Of a stretch of 64,000 bases of DNA, positions 12,859 through 25,154 are shown piece by piece. Every line of letters begins with the position of its first letter. Within the stretch, counting starts at the first letter, position 1. The notes beneath the pieces are model-generated. The model did not search any database. It was not told the origin of the DNA and saw nothing but the letters and a program-made list of their open reading frames with translations. The stretch comes from Trichostrongylus colubriformis (Eukaryota; Nematoda; Chromadorea; Rhabditida; Trichostrongylidae): positions 49,338,001 through 49,402,000 of the forward strand of contig OZ022256.1 of assembly GCA_963978905.1 (NCBI GenBank). Direction: 5' to 3'. Made by a program: the position numbers and the translations under genes.

Positions 12859-15800
12859 AGTCCAACTCCTTCTTGTGGCTGTACGATTCGTCCACTGAAC
12901 GGATACTTCCAAGTTCTGAACGGTCACTGGTGTCACTAGACGGCACGTTGTATTTCTCCTATGTCACAAAAGACGATGAAACGAGGTCAGTGCAAATAGA
13001 CATTTCATTAACTTTGAATTTCAACTTTGTCGACCCCCGTTTCTGGTGAAATTGGATATGAAGAGAGCGGCTATTAACAATATATAATATCAGGATGGAA
13101 CGGCTTACCAATTATTCACCTAAAAATAACAGTTTGTATCATCGGGTTGGGCTAAAAACAAAAAAAGAGAACAAATCAAAAATGTTCGAATGTTATGCTT
13201 GAACGCTGAGTGCCCCCCCCCCCCATCCAAGCATCGTAGTCATTCATATGGCCTCAGCAACTTGAAAGGTCGAAAAACGCATGTCAGAGGGATCGATCAA
13301 CGTCGAGCATTGATTGCTTCGCACTTGTACCCGTAAATCATCCTTTCAGCTGCCAAGTCCGTGGGGTGTCCAGAAGATGGAGGGATCTGGAGGGCTGTTG
13401 CTGCACGGCTGATGCATTCTTTAAAATTTGTGAATGGCTATGCATTGTTCAGGGCTCACCGTAGTATTTCGCGTGTACATAGATCAAGTCACGCACATTT
13501 ATGGCGTTGCCATGTTTGGGCCCTTTCGCGGCTAGAGAGAGAGTATTACATGAGCGCTGGGAGCCTATAGAAGTTAAAGGAATCGTCCACGGAAATCCCG
13601 TTATTTTAATTCCCTTCAGAATCAGTGTATTAAATGGAATACTTCGAGGAAAACACGAAAAGTTTGAAAAATTCCTTTCGTTTTAATTAAAACATAAAGA
13701 TATGGAGAAGATGCAGTCCGTCTGAATTCCCGCCAAAAGTTCTTGCAGCAGTCACCGAAGAGCAAATAGTTTTTGACGGTCGGAGACGCAGACAGCTATT
13801 GGGCGCGTTTCTTCGGCGTCTGCGACCGCCGTCCCCGATCGCGCATTTGCTCCTCAGCTCTCCATGGCCGACACCCACCTGGACGCCACACCCCATCGGA
13901 CCCAGACTTTGAGGAGCTATATCTCAGCCGGATTGTAACTTTTTTCGCTGGAAACTTTGCATGCGGCCCTCAGTAAGCAGAAAGAACAGAAATATATGGG
14001 GATTTAAGGAACTCTTTTTTCCGTGAAGGATTCCTTTAAGTACATGTCCACCGTCTGAGTCCATTTACCGCCCATTGATCCATGTGATTGGTCAGTGCAA
14101 CGGTCTCCGTCGTCTCTTTTTCTCCCACATCTTTCTCATTTCATTCTTCTGTGATTCCTGTTTAATGCGTTGGCGACAAAAAAGCCAAGTTCCTGAGATT
14201 TCAACGGTTCTCTCAATTTTTTTCTCTACCGGCAAGCCTCATAGCACCTCGAGCCTTATTGTTGAGCGCCATAGGACACACAGTCCATGGAGGATGCCTT
14301 TTACATGGACTTTACTTTGAGATAACAGTCAAAGGAGCCCCCATACTGGTAGTTTGGTCGAGAAGGATGTCACCACCAAGCGGCTCGTTTCGTTGTTTTC
14401 TTGTCATCATGGTCTTTTCAGTAATGGCTTTCCGCGGAGAGACACTGACCTGTAAGTGATCGCATTAGACCGACAAAGATCTTTCTTCCGCTCTCATCAA
14501 GATTCCAAATCCGTATGAATTGAACAAGTGTGCTTCTCTTTATGGTAGGGTGGATACAGTGAGACATATTTGGTAGAATAAAAGCCCAAAACAGCGTAGG
14601 TTCAGGTGTAGGTTTCAATACCTCCATTTTTTCAAATGTAAGTCGAAGGTACGGCGTATTCCACGGTGATTCATTGACGTCAGCTTATCCTCTTTCATCG
14701 ATTAGTTGTGATGTGGCCGAATCCCACCAACGTTTTTTAAAGTCCAATGCTATTGCAGAGATTGCAGATTAAGGAAATTGAGGAAATGATTGTAGATTAA
14801 GGGCATTAAGGAGATTTTCCACGGGTAACATCCAACCTTCAAGGCAGTGATAGCGGTAAATTGGGCTCCTTATGGAAAAATCATCATATATAGAGATCGA
14901 GGTGCTTACTGGTACGAAAACGAGGAAAACCGAAATGAAGCGGTCAGAAACCCGAAAAATAAGACCGTCTTCCCACCGTTGACCCTAGAACCAGGCGGGC
15001 TCTGTCAGCGAAGGGGCGAGATCTGTCAGCAAATGACAGCTGTGAAAGAGGAGAGCTCTAATAAAGCCCGAAGTTGCTCCTTTTCACCTGCAATTTCGCC
15101 ATATGTGGTGTTCCCAGACTCTCAGCTTTCATTTTGATGATTCACTTTAGGAGATCATATTATTCATATTACCTCTACGGCTATCTCTAAAATTGACCAT
15201 TTTTCCAGCTATGCTTGCTCCTTGTCACTGTCGTCGACGCAGTCTGGTCACTACGGTCCATTCTTTCGACTCGACGTGCCCGTCTCTCAAGACACATCAT
15301 TCGCTCCTCGGATCGATTCAGCTCAACCTCAAGTCTTTCCCGAATCGCCAACAGTCGGCGAAACTGTTTTTCTGGAATGTTTTGCTTATGGAAAGTAAGT
15401 TTTGTCTAAATACCAAACGATTTGAATCATTTGCATTGCCACAGTTCAGATGAACCAGTAACAAATATTGTCGATAGTACACGTAGAGTCCTTGAATCGA
15501 GTCCTGGAGAGGGTAAGACTTTGGTCAATAGGACCATGCTTCCACTGCGATTGGTTTGCTGTTTTTGGGGTGGGTAGAAACTCCTTTGCGCATCTGCTGT
15601 ATAGGGCAGGTATCTTACAGCAAGGATGGAGGTGCCCACGATGGGAATCGTATTTTCTGTTGTCAGAAGGTGGTATCTGATGTTTCTCCCAACAGGGAAG
15701 GCCACAGGATTTGATGCTCGTTTTTTATCTATTTTTATTTAACTAAGAGGGACCACAAGGATACATCTAGACGAGCATTTCTCGGGAGGTGTAGTTGTAA

Positions 15801-18800
15801 AGAGGTGGCTAATTTCTCCACCTGACATCACGCTGTGCCCTATTCCATGTGGGTCATGTATAAGTCGGAAGCATATGTATGTAAATGCTCTATGTTTCAA
15901 AATAGGTACTATTTGAAGATAGGGCGCATACCAATGAAGGATCGATCATCCTCGATTGCTTCCCCTTCTTACTAACAGATATATATCTTAGCCAGTGTTG
16001 TTAATGAAGTAATCGTGCACAGATACCCGTATATTTATGTTGTGATACCCGTATATTTATGTTGTAGTTGATTAATAAGGGCCTCATGCAAAGTTTCACG
16101 TGAAAAAGTGAGCACCCGACTAAGATAAAGGATAAAGGATAAAGTTTTTGGCGTTAATCAATCCCTTCCGTAAGATGCGCCGCACATTCTAGTTCCATAC
16201 AGAATAGTGGTGGCTGGTGAATGTGATGTGGCCTATACAATGACTTGCGGTGGCCAGCCGATGTACAAGTCAGTGCTTTTATCCTCCCAAACGAGTCTGG
16301 TACCAATTTACCGACCCCGGAGGGATGGAAGGCTTGGTTGGCCTGGGCGGGCGTTGATGCGGGATTTGATCCCCGCACCATGAGAGTGGGGTGCTCGCCA
16401 CCTGTCACTACACCACCTCCGCCCACCCGACTAGATACAGGTCCTCAAAGTGGCGGCTGAGGGGGTGGGGTCTCAGAGTAGATCTCCGCCCCGTTGTTCA
16501 CTGCGCTCAGGGACGAAGAGCGGGATTACTTATGTAACCTTCTGTCCGCACTATGCGTCTCTGACCACAGCGGATGATGGGGCGGGCATTTACTCTGCAG
16601 CCCGACCTCTTGGCTGCTACTTTGAGGAGCTCTGTTTACTATTTAGTGTGTAACTTTGTATGCGGCCCACATAAGGCAAGTATGCTACATCGTAAATATA
16701 TGTGTAACAGGGAAACTCATTTTTCCGTGCACGACTCCTTCAACTGAGATTAGAATACAGCTAGAACTAGAATTGTAGCTCTCTAGACTTATGGTGAGGC
16801 TGCAATTTTGCATTATACGAACTACCATTTTCACCCACTTGAACAAACTGTAGATATCTGCCAACAGTGCCCATTTTCCATTTGAAGAAAGTCTGAGAAA
16901 AGGGTTCCGAAAAGAAAATATTGAAAAATTTCCAGTCCTGTTCCAATCTACAAATGGACGCGAGTGGATGGACGTCGGGTGAACAAAAAAGCGGTGCTGA
17001 TGCATCATGGACGAGTTTTACGCCTTGATCACGCTGAAGTGAGCGATGCCGGTCGATACAAGTGTTCGGCTGGTAATGCATTGGGTGTGGCGGCCAGAGA
17101 AGTCACCATGACCTTGCGAAGTAGGTTTCGGTGGATAGTGATTCTATAGCTGGATTCTATTGCGTTCGGATGTGGGCAGAATGATCCTTTGCGAATTCCA
17201 AGATGCAAGCTATCGAAAACATCCGTAACGCTCTTTCATAGCGCGCTTGAAATTTGAATTATCACGCCTATTCACTTCCTTTGAAGAAATCGTACAAGAA
17301 AATTTCAGTTCTGCATATTCCTCAACAGTTATATTGTATTTGCTCACTACGCACCACACAAGTATTATGTGAAAAAAGTCAAAATCCAGCTAACGCACGT
17401 GCTCTAAAAGCTTCGTCCACGTAGGTATCGTGGGCGGGGTCGTGAGGGCTATAGTTAAGAGCGGCCGGGTGACATGCTCGTTAGGCGATGTAGGAAGTAA
17501 ATCAAGACCAGTGACCCTGAATCAACTAAATTTTACTGCCGCTTTGCTCGACATATCCCGCGGTCACGCCCACATTACCCGCGTGGACGAACGAAAAGAC
17601 CTTCTTCCGCATTTTAATTTTTTCGCGTAAAGCTTTGCATCTTGCCCGTACAACATAACCGCAAGAAATAAGAAAGGTTCAATTTTCTCAACTGATTCCC
17701 TTAACCCACTTTCTCACTTTAGAATATTCCAGATCAAAAAATTCCTGTTTCAGCTCCACCGACAATCATTATCCCACTGTCAAATCGGCTCGTGGCTTCA
17801 GAATCTGAATTTACTTTGGAATGCCCACTGTCAACTATGGACGCACATTCTTCTGTGGAGTGGTTCAAGGCAAGTTTTTTTTGCATGGGGTGCGCACTTT
17901 TAAAGTCACTGAACGAAAAAAGGTGTTGAAAATTTCAAAATATAGTGAGCACTGAGCGTGTGGGCGAATTTTTCAAGTCAATGAGCACTTTTCAAGGGGG
18001 GATCCCGGCTCGGGGATGGGTGAAGGAAAACTTAACGGAGTATCATATTTTTCGGGTTGGAAAAAGGGTCATGCTTTTTTGAATAGGTTTGAGTAATGCT
18101 CGATGTCCACCTTTTTGTGGTTGTTGGACAGCAAAGGCTTCAGGATTTCTGAAGGGGTCATCAATCGATGGTCATGATTATCGATCATCGTATGGCTGGG
18201 TAGGTTTCATGGTCTGTTTCCCAAAAGTTTTTCTGGAAGCCAAGTTCGACCTTGAGGAAACCCAAGACCCGCTTGAATTTCTATTCAAGCTCTTGACTCA
18301 GTATCGAGTGTACAAGAAGGTTTGTGATTCGCTCTGGAACATTCACCGTCCGCACACCCTAAGCGTCAACTAGGAAACTTCTGGATAGAATTTTAGAAAC
18401 GCGCTTACAGGATGCAAAGCCAATCGTGCCCTTGTTGATGCCATCCGACCAAAGGAGACGTTTCCATGTCGATCAGACCAGGTGAGCTTCAACTTTGTGG
18501 TCTCCAGAGAATCTGCAAAAAAAAAATTTAGGTTGACTGTGAACTCAACAACCGGTTCCGATTCTGGCGTGTATCAGTGTGTGGTCAGTAACGAAGTGGG
18601 TACAGCCTCATCGTCAGCCTATGTTCAAATACGAGATTCGCCGCCGATTTTTCCACGTCAGTCAATGCCAAGGAAAGTGTTCACTGTCAATGGGAGCTCT
18701 GTGGTAAGTCATTTTGCTGCATTACTGTACCGATGGTATAGCTATTCTGTCCACATTTTCAGACAATTCCATGTTTTTACCATGCGTCACCGAGAGGGCA

Positions 18801-21800
18801 TAGTAGATGGGCGGATGCAGGTGGTGCCAAACTTCCCCATAAAGGACGAGTTCGCGATCATCACGGAGTACTTGTTATAGAGAATGTGTTGCACGGTGAG
18901 TCGATCTTCTTCACTTTCAGCACCTATAGTCAGCTATAGGCTACCCCTCTATAAGAAGTGATTACGAGCAAGGGAGGCTGTCAAAGGAGGTAAGGGGAAT
19001 AAAATTGGGAATCAGTTGAGATTCACTCAAAATGCCATTTTCGTTTCAAAAATACACGATACCAAGTCGGCTTCCTCACACTGCAAACTGTGAGTACAGT
19101 CTGGATATGTATGTAGCACTACTTCGGTTTTTGGTCGGATTTTCGGTGCAGAACATGGTCGATGGGGCTCGATTAAGGAAGAGTATGGACAAGACTTTGA
19201 GCAAAACGGGTGGTGTGTGTGCCCCGAATGTGTACGCTTATGTCGAAATTTCGCACTCCGGCGCCATCATCAGAACTTGGCGCGGTCTGTTGGAATTCCG
19301 CTCAGGACGCAAGGGTGGTACAGTGGAGGTACTTCAAGAAGTAGCTGTTTATCTCATCATTATCGAAAAACAATAACTTTTATGTCCTAAAAAGGCAAAG
19401 TAGTAACATAGAAAGTAAAAGAACATGATAGCATTGTTAATAAAGAAATGATTAATTCGTGCGTAATTTCTGAAGGGAGTACTGCAATGTTCGCAATTCA
19501 CACGTGAAGAGGTTCGCGGCGTCGCTCGCCGCGCGCGGCCGCGCGAATATGCGACATAAGTCTATACACCCGTACGCCCCTCATCATAAGGGTTACCGCG
19601 CCCGTATAGTTCTATCGCTTCCCGGTCATTGTGAGCGACCAGAAAGGGCGATTCTCTCTCCAAAAATTCCAGATGATTTTTCAGATGATGCCGGCTATTT
19701 CTTCTGCACCGCTCATAATCGACTTGGTAAAGCACATTCTCAAGTGGAATTGGTTGTAGTAGGTAGGATCACCTCGCATGGGTTACCGACTGATCTTATC
19801 AATCCCTGAATCCTGACATTTTCAGAGCGAGCCCAAGTACGAGTGGATTCTGCAGATTTGGGTGCAACTTCCGATGATGCCATGAACATTTCGTGTTCAG
19901 TAGAAATTGACTGTGGCCAAGGATCTGAGTGTCCAGAGGCGTTTTTCAAGTGGACATTCGACAACCGTTCGTTAAATTCGCTACCCGGAATGCAGTTCAA
20001 GACTAAGGTACTGTCGCGAGCCTCCCGTCTTACTCACTTGAGCTTACATGTGTTTTTTAGTTTCGAGAGCACACACGTCAATCTAAGCAGGGTCGTCATC
20101 TCGTCCAGGAAGTTGGTCTCCAGGTGATTTCCTTTACATTTTAGTTTTCATCAAGTGAAACACGGTGTGTGGGTTGTCCCTGTTCCGAAAGTTGAATCAA
20201 AATCCATTTAAAAAATCAATTTCTGAAATTAGAGATGTTTATTGTTTGGTAGAATAATTATGTTCCTTATTCAATCTTGTGCCTGTTTTTGTTCCACCTA
20301 TATGTAGCTTTGTGTTTTATGATGGTGCGTCACAGCACGCATAAATAAATAATTAAATAAATCCACAGAACGTATAACCTGGCACGAAAGTGGGCGCGGC
20401 TTGTGCGTACAAGTTCACATGGACGGTGTCTCCCACATGATTAGTCTTTCTTTTCATCCTTTTCTGACTGGGAAGGGATCCAAAGATCCGCAGGGTCTCA
20501 AAAATCCTTCCGAAATGGCAGGAGCGGGAATAGACGTTTACCGCTCACAGGTAGCAAACGAGTACGTTCCTGAAGACAGTGAATTTCCAAATGAATTCAG
20601 GAGAATCAGTTTTTTTTGGAAGTAAGCGGGATGGGGCCAGCTAGAAAAATTAATTACAATGTCTGTTCTCTTTCCACTATTCGTTTTCATTCCCTGCCCC
20701 ATAATGAGCATCCAGCTGTCAGTATTTCCCCTGCCCTGGGAATCGTTATGATTACGCACGTTTATCACCTTTTGAAAAAAGCAAAAAAAACCGAACTGCG
20801 CGTTTTAATTGTTATGATTATCAATATTATGTCATTGTTGTACATTAACCAGGCTTGATGAACTAGTATGGATGGGGCTGAGTTAGTAGCGGTAATACTG
20901 GTACGTTGAATTCCTAAAATTACCTGTTCAGGTGTCAGCCCCAGGAAAAGCCTACAGACCACAGAAAATCGCGTGTCACTCGTTATACGGTGAAGACAGT
21001 GTGGATATGCAGCCCCGAGCACAAATCGCAGCTCCTCTCGCATTGAAAGTCGAACAGGATCAGAAGGCTGTGCGGCTGGCCTGGAGAAGAACGAACACCC
21101 ATCGAGACATAAGAAATCATGCCGTAAGCGGAGAGGTAAGCTCGGGTCGAAAGCCCTCTCGAAAAGCAGTTTTCAATTTGAAAAATCATTTTTATGGGTA
21201 GTCCTCTGATATTGCCTTCTACAGATCGACCCATCCAGTGGATACTTGGTAGAGCTGAGGACCAAGGAAGATCGTCAGTGGCGACCAGCGCCTCGAGAAG
21301 TAGTAGCCGAAAGCGAACCACAGGCAGTGACTTTGAATGGCCTCGTTCCAAACACCTTATATCAGGTAAGTGTCCCAAGGCTCTACGAATTGTTCTAAAA
21401 AAATTCACCCTTTGAATAATTCCTATTCAAGTTTCGAGTTCGTTCGGTAGACACATCGACGTTGGGCGATCCATCTGTGCCAACCACTTGGGTTAGAACC
21501 CCACCAGCTCCACCATCTGAAGCTGTGGAAAGCCTGAAATGGAAAGCGTTGGACAACGTTACGATACTGGTCGAATGGGATCCTGTTGAGACGGTATGAC
21601 TTTTTGAAGACGATGGTAGAGCCATGAACAGCTTGAACTTCCTGCCACGCATCATTAGAAACTCGGCTATAGCATAAATGGCTAGAGAACGGCTGACCCA
21701 GCATATAGTGATAACTATTGGAGATCTAATCTCAAGGACAACGAACGCAAGGGGTAATGGTACTTCCAGGGTGCTCAGTTTTCCAGACCAAACATGGGTT

Positions 21801-24800
21801 AAGGATGAATCCTGAAGGTGAATACAATAGCGATAGGGATATTTTGGGTAGTAAGATCTCTTGAAGCGAGTCATCCAAACGAAGGCTATAGGTCTAGGAA
21901 GACTAAACGTAGCGAAACTCGAGGTGAAAAGAAGCATCCAGGACCCTGTAAAAGCCATTGTTCCACAGCTGCCACCTGCTTTAATATGGCCCACCTTCTC
22001 GTTAGCGTGGCCCGCCCCTTTCCGGCATCAGTGGTGAGGAAAAAGGCATATTTCTCGGGTTTTTGACCGTTTCATCTCGTTTCTCTTCTTTTTCGTAGCT
22101 CTAAGCAGTGCGAATCTCATAGGCAACGATCGTTTCATATTCGGCCCCAAGTACCCCTACCGCTTAAGTCAAGAATGGTCAGTACGGTAGCACATGCAGA
22201 TGCCGCAGGCGAGAGCAGAGAACTGATACGTTCTAAGCGCGAAATTTGAATCGAGATTAAGATGACCTTTTACCTGTCCTAGTCGTGGCGTATTCTTACA
22301 ATAACAACTCTTCCATGTAAGATCACTGGATTTTGTTTGAGATTCCATTTTAAGGCACATCAGTCAGGCGATCACTTGCGTTATCGTTTGTCCTGGTCGC
22401 TCGACGATGATGTGGACCGGGATATTTCGTCACAGGATCGGAAGTTCCATGCACATCACATAGGTGGGAACCGGTAATTCACTCGTGAAGATTTCAATAA
22501 GCGATTTAAATAATGATTGCAGACACGAAAACGCCACAGGCAGTTGTACGTCTGAATGCATCTGAAGAGTGCCGAATGTTGCTGTTCTCGGTAAGACCCA
22601 TCAATGATCAAGGAGTCGGTGCGGTTAGTACGGACACGGTGGCGTTTGTGAGTAGCAAAGGTAAGCATTCAAGACGGTGAAGCCAAATCCTTATACATAG
22701 TTTAGTAACTTGAAAAAAATAATTTTAGGTGAACCACGACGGGTTTCCTTTACGAACGTCACCGTACTCAACTCCACTCATGCCTCATTCTCATGGGAAT
22801 GGGAAAAAACAAACGAATGTGGAAAGGCGCGTGCAGTACAGGTAGCTTTTACTGTAATAAATATTCCTTGTCATTTCATAGCAGCAGGAGCTATTTCTGA
22901 GGTAACGAAGGAGCTCATTCCCACTACCATGAACAATGTGGTCCCAAGAAGCGGAAGAGTGGGGTTGTAAGATCGGGGTCCTTTCACAAGTGAGCTGATC
23001 ACATCGGAGCTTCGCGGAGCAGTGAGCGTGCTGCGCACGGCCTCCAAAGATCACTGCTCCGCGGAGCTCCGATCAGGGTTGGGGGCTTCGGAGAATAGAA
23101 TACGTACGCCACAGAAGTCAACCGGGAGGGTGGGAGTCTGATTTTTCAAAGTTTTGACCACTCCAACTCGTTTTTCTTTACGATCCGAACCACGCAGCAC
23201 TTACTCTTTCGTTTTCAACCGTTCACCAGCGACAAAACTATTCCTTTTGCTCCTTTAAAAAGTCCTCATGCTCTTCTGGAATTATTAAACACTGCTATTA
23301 TTGCAGCTTACGTGTACGCCATCAGAAGAGGATCCTCTTACTGTAGTCATCTCGGGCGAGTTTTCCGAATGGACTTTGGGTGGATTGAGCGCTGAAACTA
23401 AGTACGAATGTGTGCTGAGGCCTTTGAATGGCGAGGTAATTTTTGATGATTTTGATTTTGATTTTAGATGGTCTCCCGTTTTTCCGGAGACTCTTAATTA
23501 GGGCTGAATTCAGGATGATTACGGTGAATACAGTAGCCCCGTGGAAATCGTTACAAAACACCAGCCGCCATCTGAAGCGCCATCGATAAGCAAGTTATCG
23601 CTCAGAACAACGGTAATCGCAAGGTTTTCTTCTCAACGAGGAGTTCCAGTGCCGAGGCACTATTTACAGGAAAGTGATGTCGGCTACACAACGATTATCG
23701 AGTGGTCAGCAATATCGTTTCCACACGGGAATATCTCTGATCCCGCTAGTGGATACAAGGTGGGTGGGCAAACTCGATTACAGAATGTGAGGCGTTAGGT
23801 CGGGTTTTCTCGAGGATATGTAGTGGTTCATTTGACGACTTAACACAAACGTTTACGGATTCCTGATGACGAATTTAAACTTACGGATTCCTGATGACGA
23901 ATTTAAACGGCCTAGGCCTTTGTGTGGATCATTAGTTTCCATATTCACAAACGACGCACCGCAACTTTGCGCGACATCGAGTTTTGACTGATCTTACGGG
24001 CACACTCACCCAGTAGGAGTGCACGTGGATCACTGGACCAAGATAGGCAAATAGTTTAACACAAGAAATTCAAGGCGGAGGGGGGGGGGGGCACTTACCA
24101 TAGCAGAGTACCAAAAAGGCTTAAAGGAATAGTCCACGGAAAAATTATGCGAAGTTTCAAGCGAAAAAGTGAGAATTCGGCCAAGATACAGCTCTCCAAA
24201 TTCTTGGTCGGGTGGGCAAGGCCTCCGAGTAAAAGCCCTGTTTCGTCGTGCGCCGCGGCTGGGAACGAGGAGTGGACTGTTTACATAACTTTCTGTTCTT
24301 ACAATGTGTCTCCGTCCGCGGCGGGCAACGGGTTGGGCACTTGCTCGGTGGCCCCGCCCAACCGGCCAAGACTTTGTGGTGCTGTATCTTAACCGGATCA
24401 CATTTTTTCACGTGAAACTTTGCATGCGGTCCATATTAGGCAAATACAACATGAATATAAGGGTGACAAAAAAATAATTTTTCCGTGGAGTGCCCGTGAA
24501 TCCTGGTCCAAACATTTATTAGCAATTTGACGCGAAAAGGTCAAACCAGAATGGAAGCGATTGCGATGAAATAAAATTTCTGATGTGTTATTGTAAAAAG
24601 TAGTAATTTTGCAAATTTATAATCTTAACATTCTCCAGCCCTAAAATTCCTTTGCAAGATTGTCGCCTAAGTTCTCATGGATTACTTGGACATTTTAGCT
24701 CGACCCAGATAGATTAGCTACTTGTTCAGCATCTATAGCGCTCTGAGCTACGCAAAATGGAATCTGCCATTAAGAGTCTACTGAAAAGTGACTTTGCTCT

Positions 24801-25154
24801 CTTCAGATCTTCGTTAGTGTGTCTGAGACAGCTTCTGAAGCTGTCGTGCTGACAATGCCAGTCAGTCGCCTATCGAATCCTGATCGGCCCAGTGCACGGT
24901 TAGACGGTCTCCGCCTGATGTACATGTATACCATTCAGGTAGCCATAATTTATTTATTCCTCGAATTTTCCCGATTTGGTACAAAAAATTCTCCCCTTAA
25001 GGTAGCTGGCTATAATTCTGGTGGCATTGGTCCTCTGAGTGCTCCACGTACGATACGGTTAGGGCCACAATCCTCTATCGACGATTCATATTCAAGCGCT
25101 GCCAATCTTCGAATGGGAGCACTTCTCTTTGTTTCATTACTGTTATTGGTCTGA
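12859..25154 (+). CDS. rig-6: Contactin-type Ig/fibronectin III cell-adhesion receptor (3' portion, 20 exons)
   Basis: Exons, all plus: 12859-12985, 15209-15394, 16936-17120, 17754-17869, 18411-18481, 18532-18703, 18763-18895, 19673-19762, 19826-20007, 20061-20123, 20932-21135, 21225-21365, 21432-21593, 22355-22463, 22523-22660, 22729-22841, 23307-23435, 23514-23759, 24807-24938, 25002-25154. All junction phases agree and give 949 residues to the TGA. Domains seen: end of Ig2 (VSLDGTLYFSYVT, then YACSL, about 1-70), Ig3 (ECFAYG...DAGRYKCSAGN), Ig4 (DSGVYQCVVSN), Ig5 (DDAGYFFCTAHN), Ig6 (to about 480), four FN3 domains (W...Y patterns, about 480-920) and a short hydrophobic tail (ALLFVSLLLLV) typical of a GPI signal. 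Contactins have six Ig plus four FN3 domains and a GPI anchor and act at the neuronal surface in axon guidance. Ig1 and the signal peptide are not found. The intron after 17869 begins with GC. The rig-6 name rests on domain order only. Confidence 0.85.
13208..13225 (+). repeat. Poly-C tract in a contactin intron
   Basis: A run of about a dozen C bases sits inside the 2.2-kb intron between the first two visible contactin exons. It is a simple repeat and likely length-variable. Confidence 0.7.
13576..14047. mobile_element. Fold-back MITE, family P, copy 3 (degenerate)
   Basis: The left end AAAGGAATCGTCCACGGAAA and the right end CCGTGAAGGATTCCTTT match the family termini. The right half keeps the block leading to AACTTTGCATGCGGCC. 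The left half is rearranged, so the inverted symmetry is partial. It lies in the intron 12986-15208 of the contactin gene. Confidence 0.7.
16010..16743. mobile_element. Fold-back MITE, family P, copy 4, split by a SINE
   Basis: Family P sequence runs from about 16010 to 16127 and resumes at 16425-16743, ending at TTTTCCGTGCACGACTCCTT. Removing the SINE at 16128-16424 restores the expected order of family blocks. An internal 24-base duplication of the ATACCCGTATATTTATGTTG segment is present near the left end. It lies in the contactin intron 15395-16935. Confidence 0.75.
16128..16424 (-). mobile_element. tRNA-derived SINE, family A, full-length copy
   Basis: Read on the minus strand, the element starts with a tRNA-like head (GGAGGTGGTGTAGTGACAGG, then B-box-like GGGGATCAAATCCC) and ends in tandem ATCCTTT units. 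It is flanked by an imperfect target-site duplication: ACCCGACTAAGATA at 16114-16127 and ACCCGACTAGATA at 16425-16437. This duplication and the simple-repeat tail are hallmarks of retroposition by a LINE. It is nested in MITE copy 4. The 59671-59968 copy is about the same length, and the 6535 copy is truncated. Confidence 0.8.
17330..17702. mobile_element. Fold-back MITE, family P, copy 5 (very diverged)
   Basis: Partial inverted symmetry is seen around GTGGGCGGGGTCGTGAG and the GGTCACGCCCAC-type block. The right half has the family-like TTTCGCGTAAAGCTTTGCAT and ends near CAACTGATTCCCTT. The termini are eroded. It lies in the contactin intron 17121-17753. Confidence 0.5.
19233..19545 (+). repeat. 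Dispersed repeat family C, copy 2
   Basis: This is about 310 bases similar to 3700-4022 in the same orientation and also ends in a GC-rich CGTCGCTCGCCGCGCG block. It sits in the contactin intron 18896-19672. It is non-coding and its class is unknown. Confidence 0.6.
22989..23079. repeat. Small hairpin in contactin intron
   Basis: Arms of about 27-30 bases (GATCACATCGGAGCTTCGCG and its near complement ending CGGAGCTCCGATCAG) flank a spacer of roughly 30 bases. It is GC-rich relative to the surrounding intron 22842-23306. It may be a small fold-back element. Confidence 0.6.
24123..24491. mobile_element. Fold-back MITE, family P, copy 6
   Basis: The left end AAAGGAATAGTCCACGGAAA and the right end near TTTTTCCGTGGA match the family termini. 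The inner blocks GTGAGAATTCGGCCAAGATAC and TCTTAACCGGATCACATTTTT are inverted relatives. The outer 60 bases of the left arm appear deleted. It lies in the contactin intron 23760-24806. Confidence 0.75.

Noticed and set aside
14847..15137. 96-codon plus-strand frame in a contactin intron
   Set aside because: No recognisable domain and no fit to the flanking splice phases; probably a chance frame or unknown repeat.
15446..15511. Possible extra contactin exon (acceptor CCACAG, donor GAGAGG/GTAAGA)
   Set aside because: Joining 15394 directly to 16936 gives a continuous Ig3 (FAYGNPVPIYKW) in frame; inserting this segment breaks the Ig pattern.
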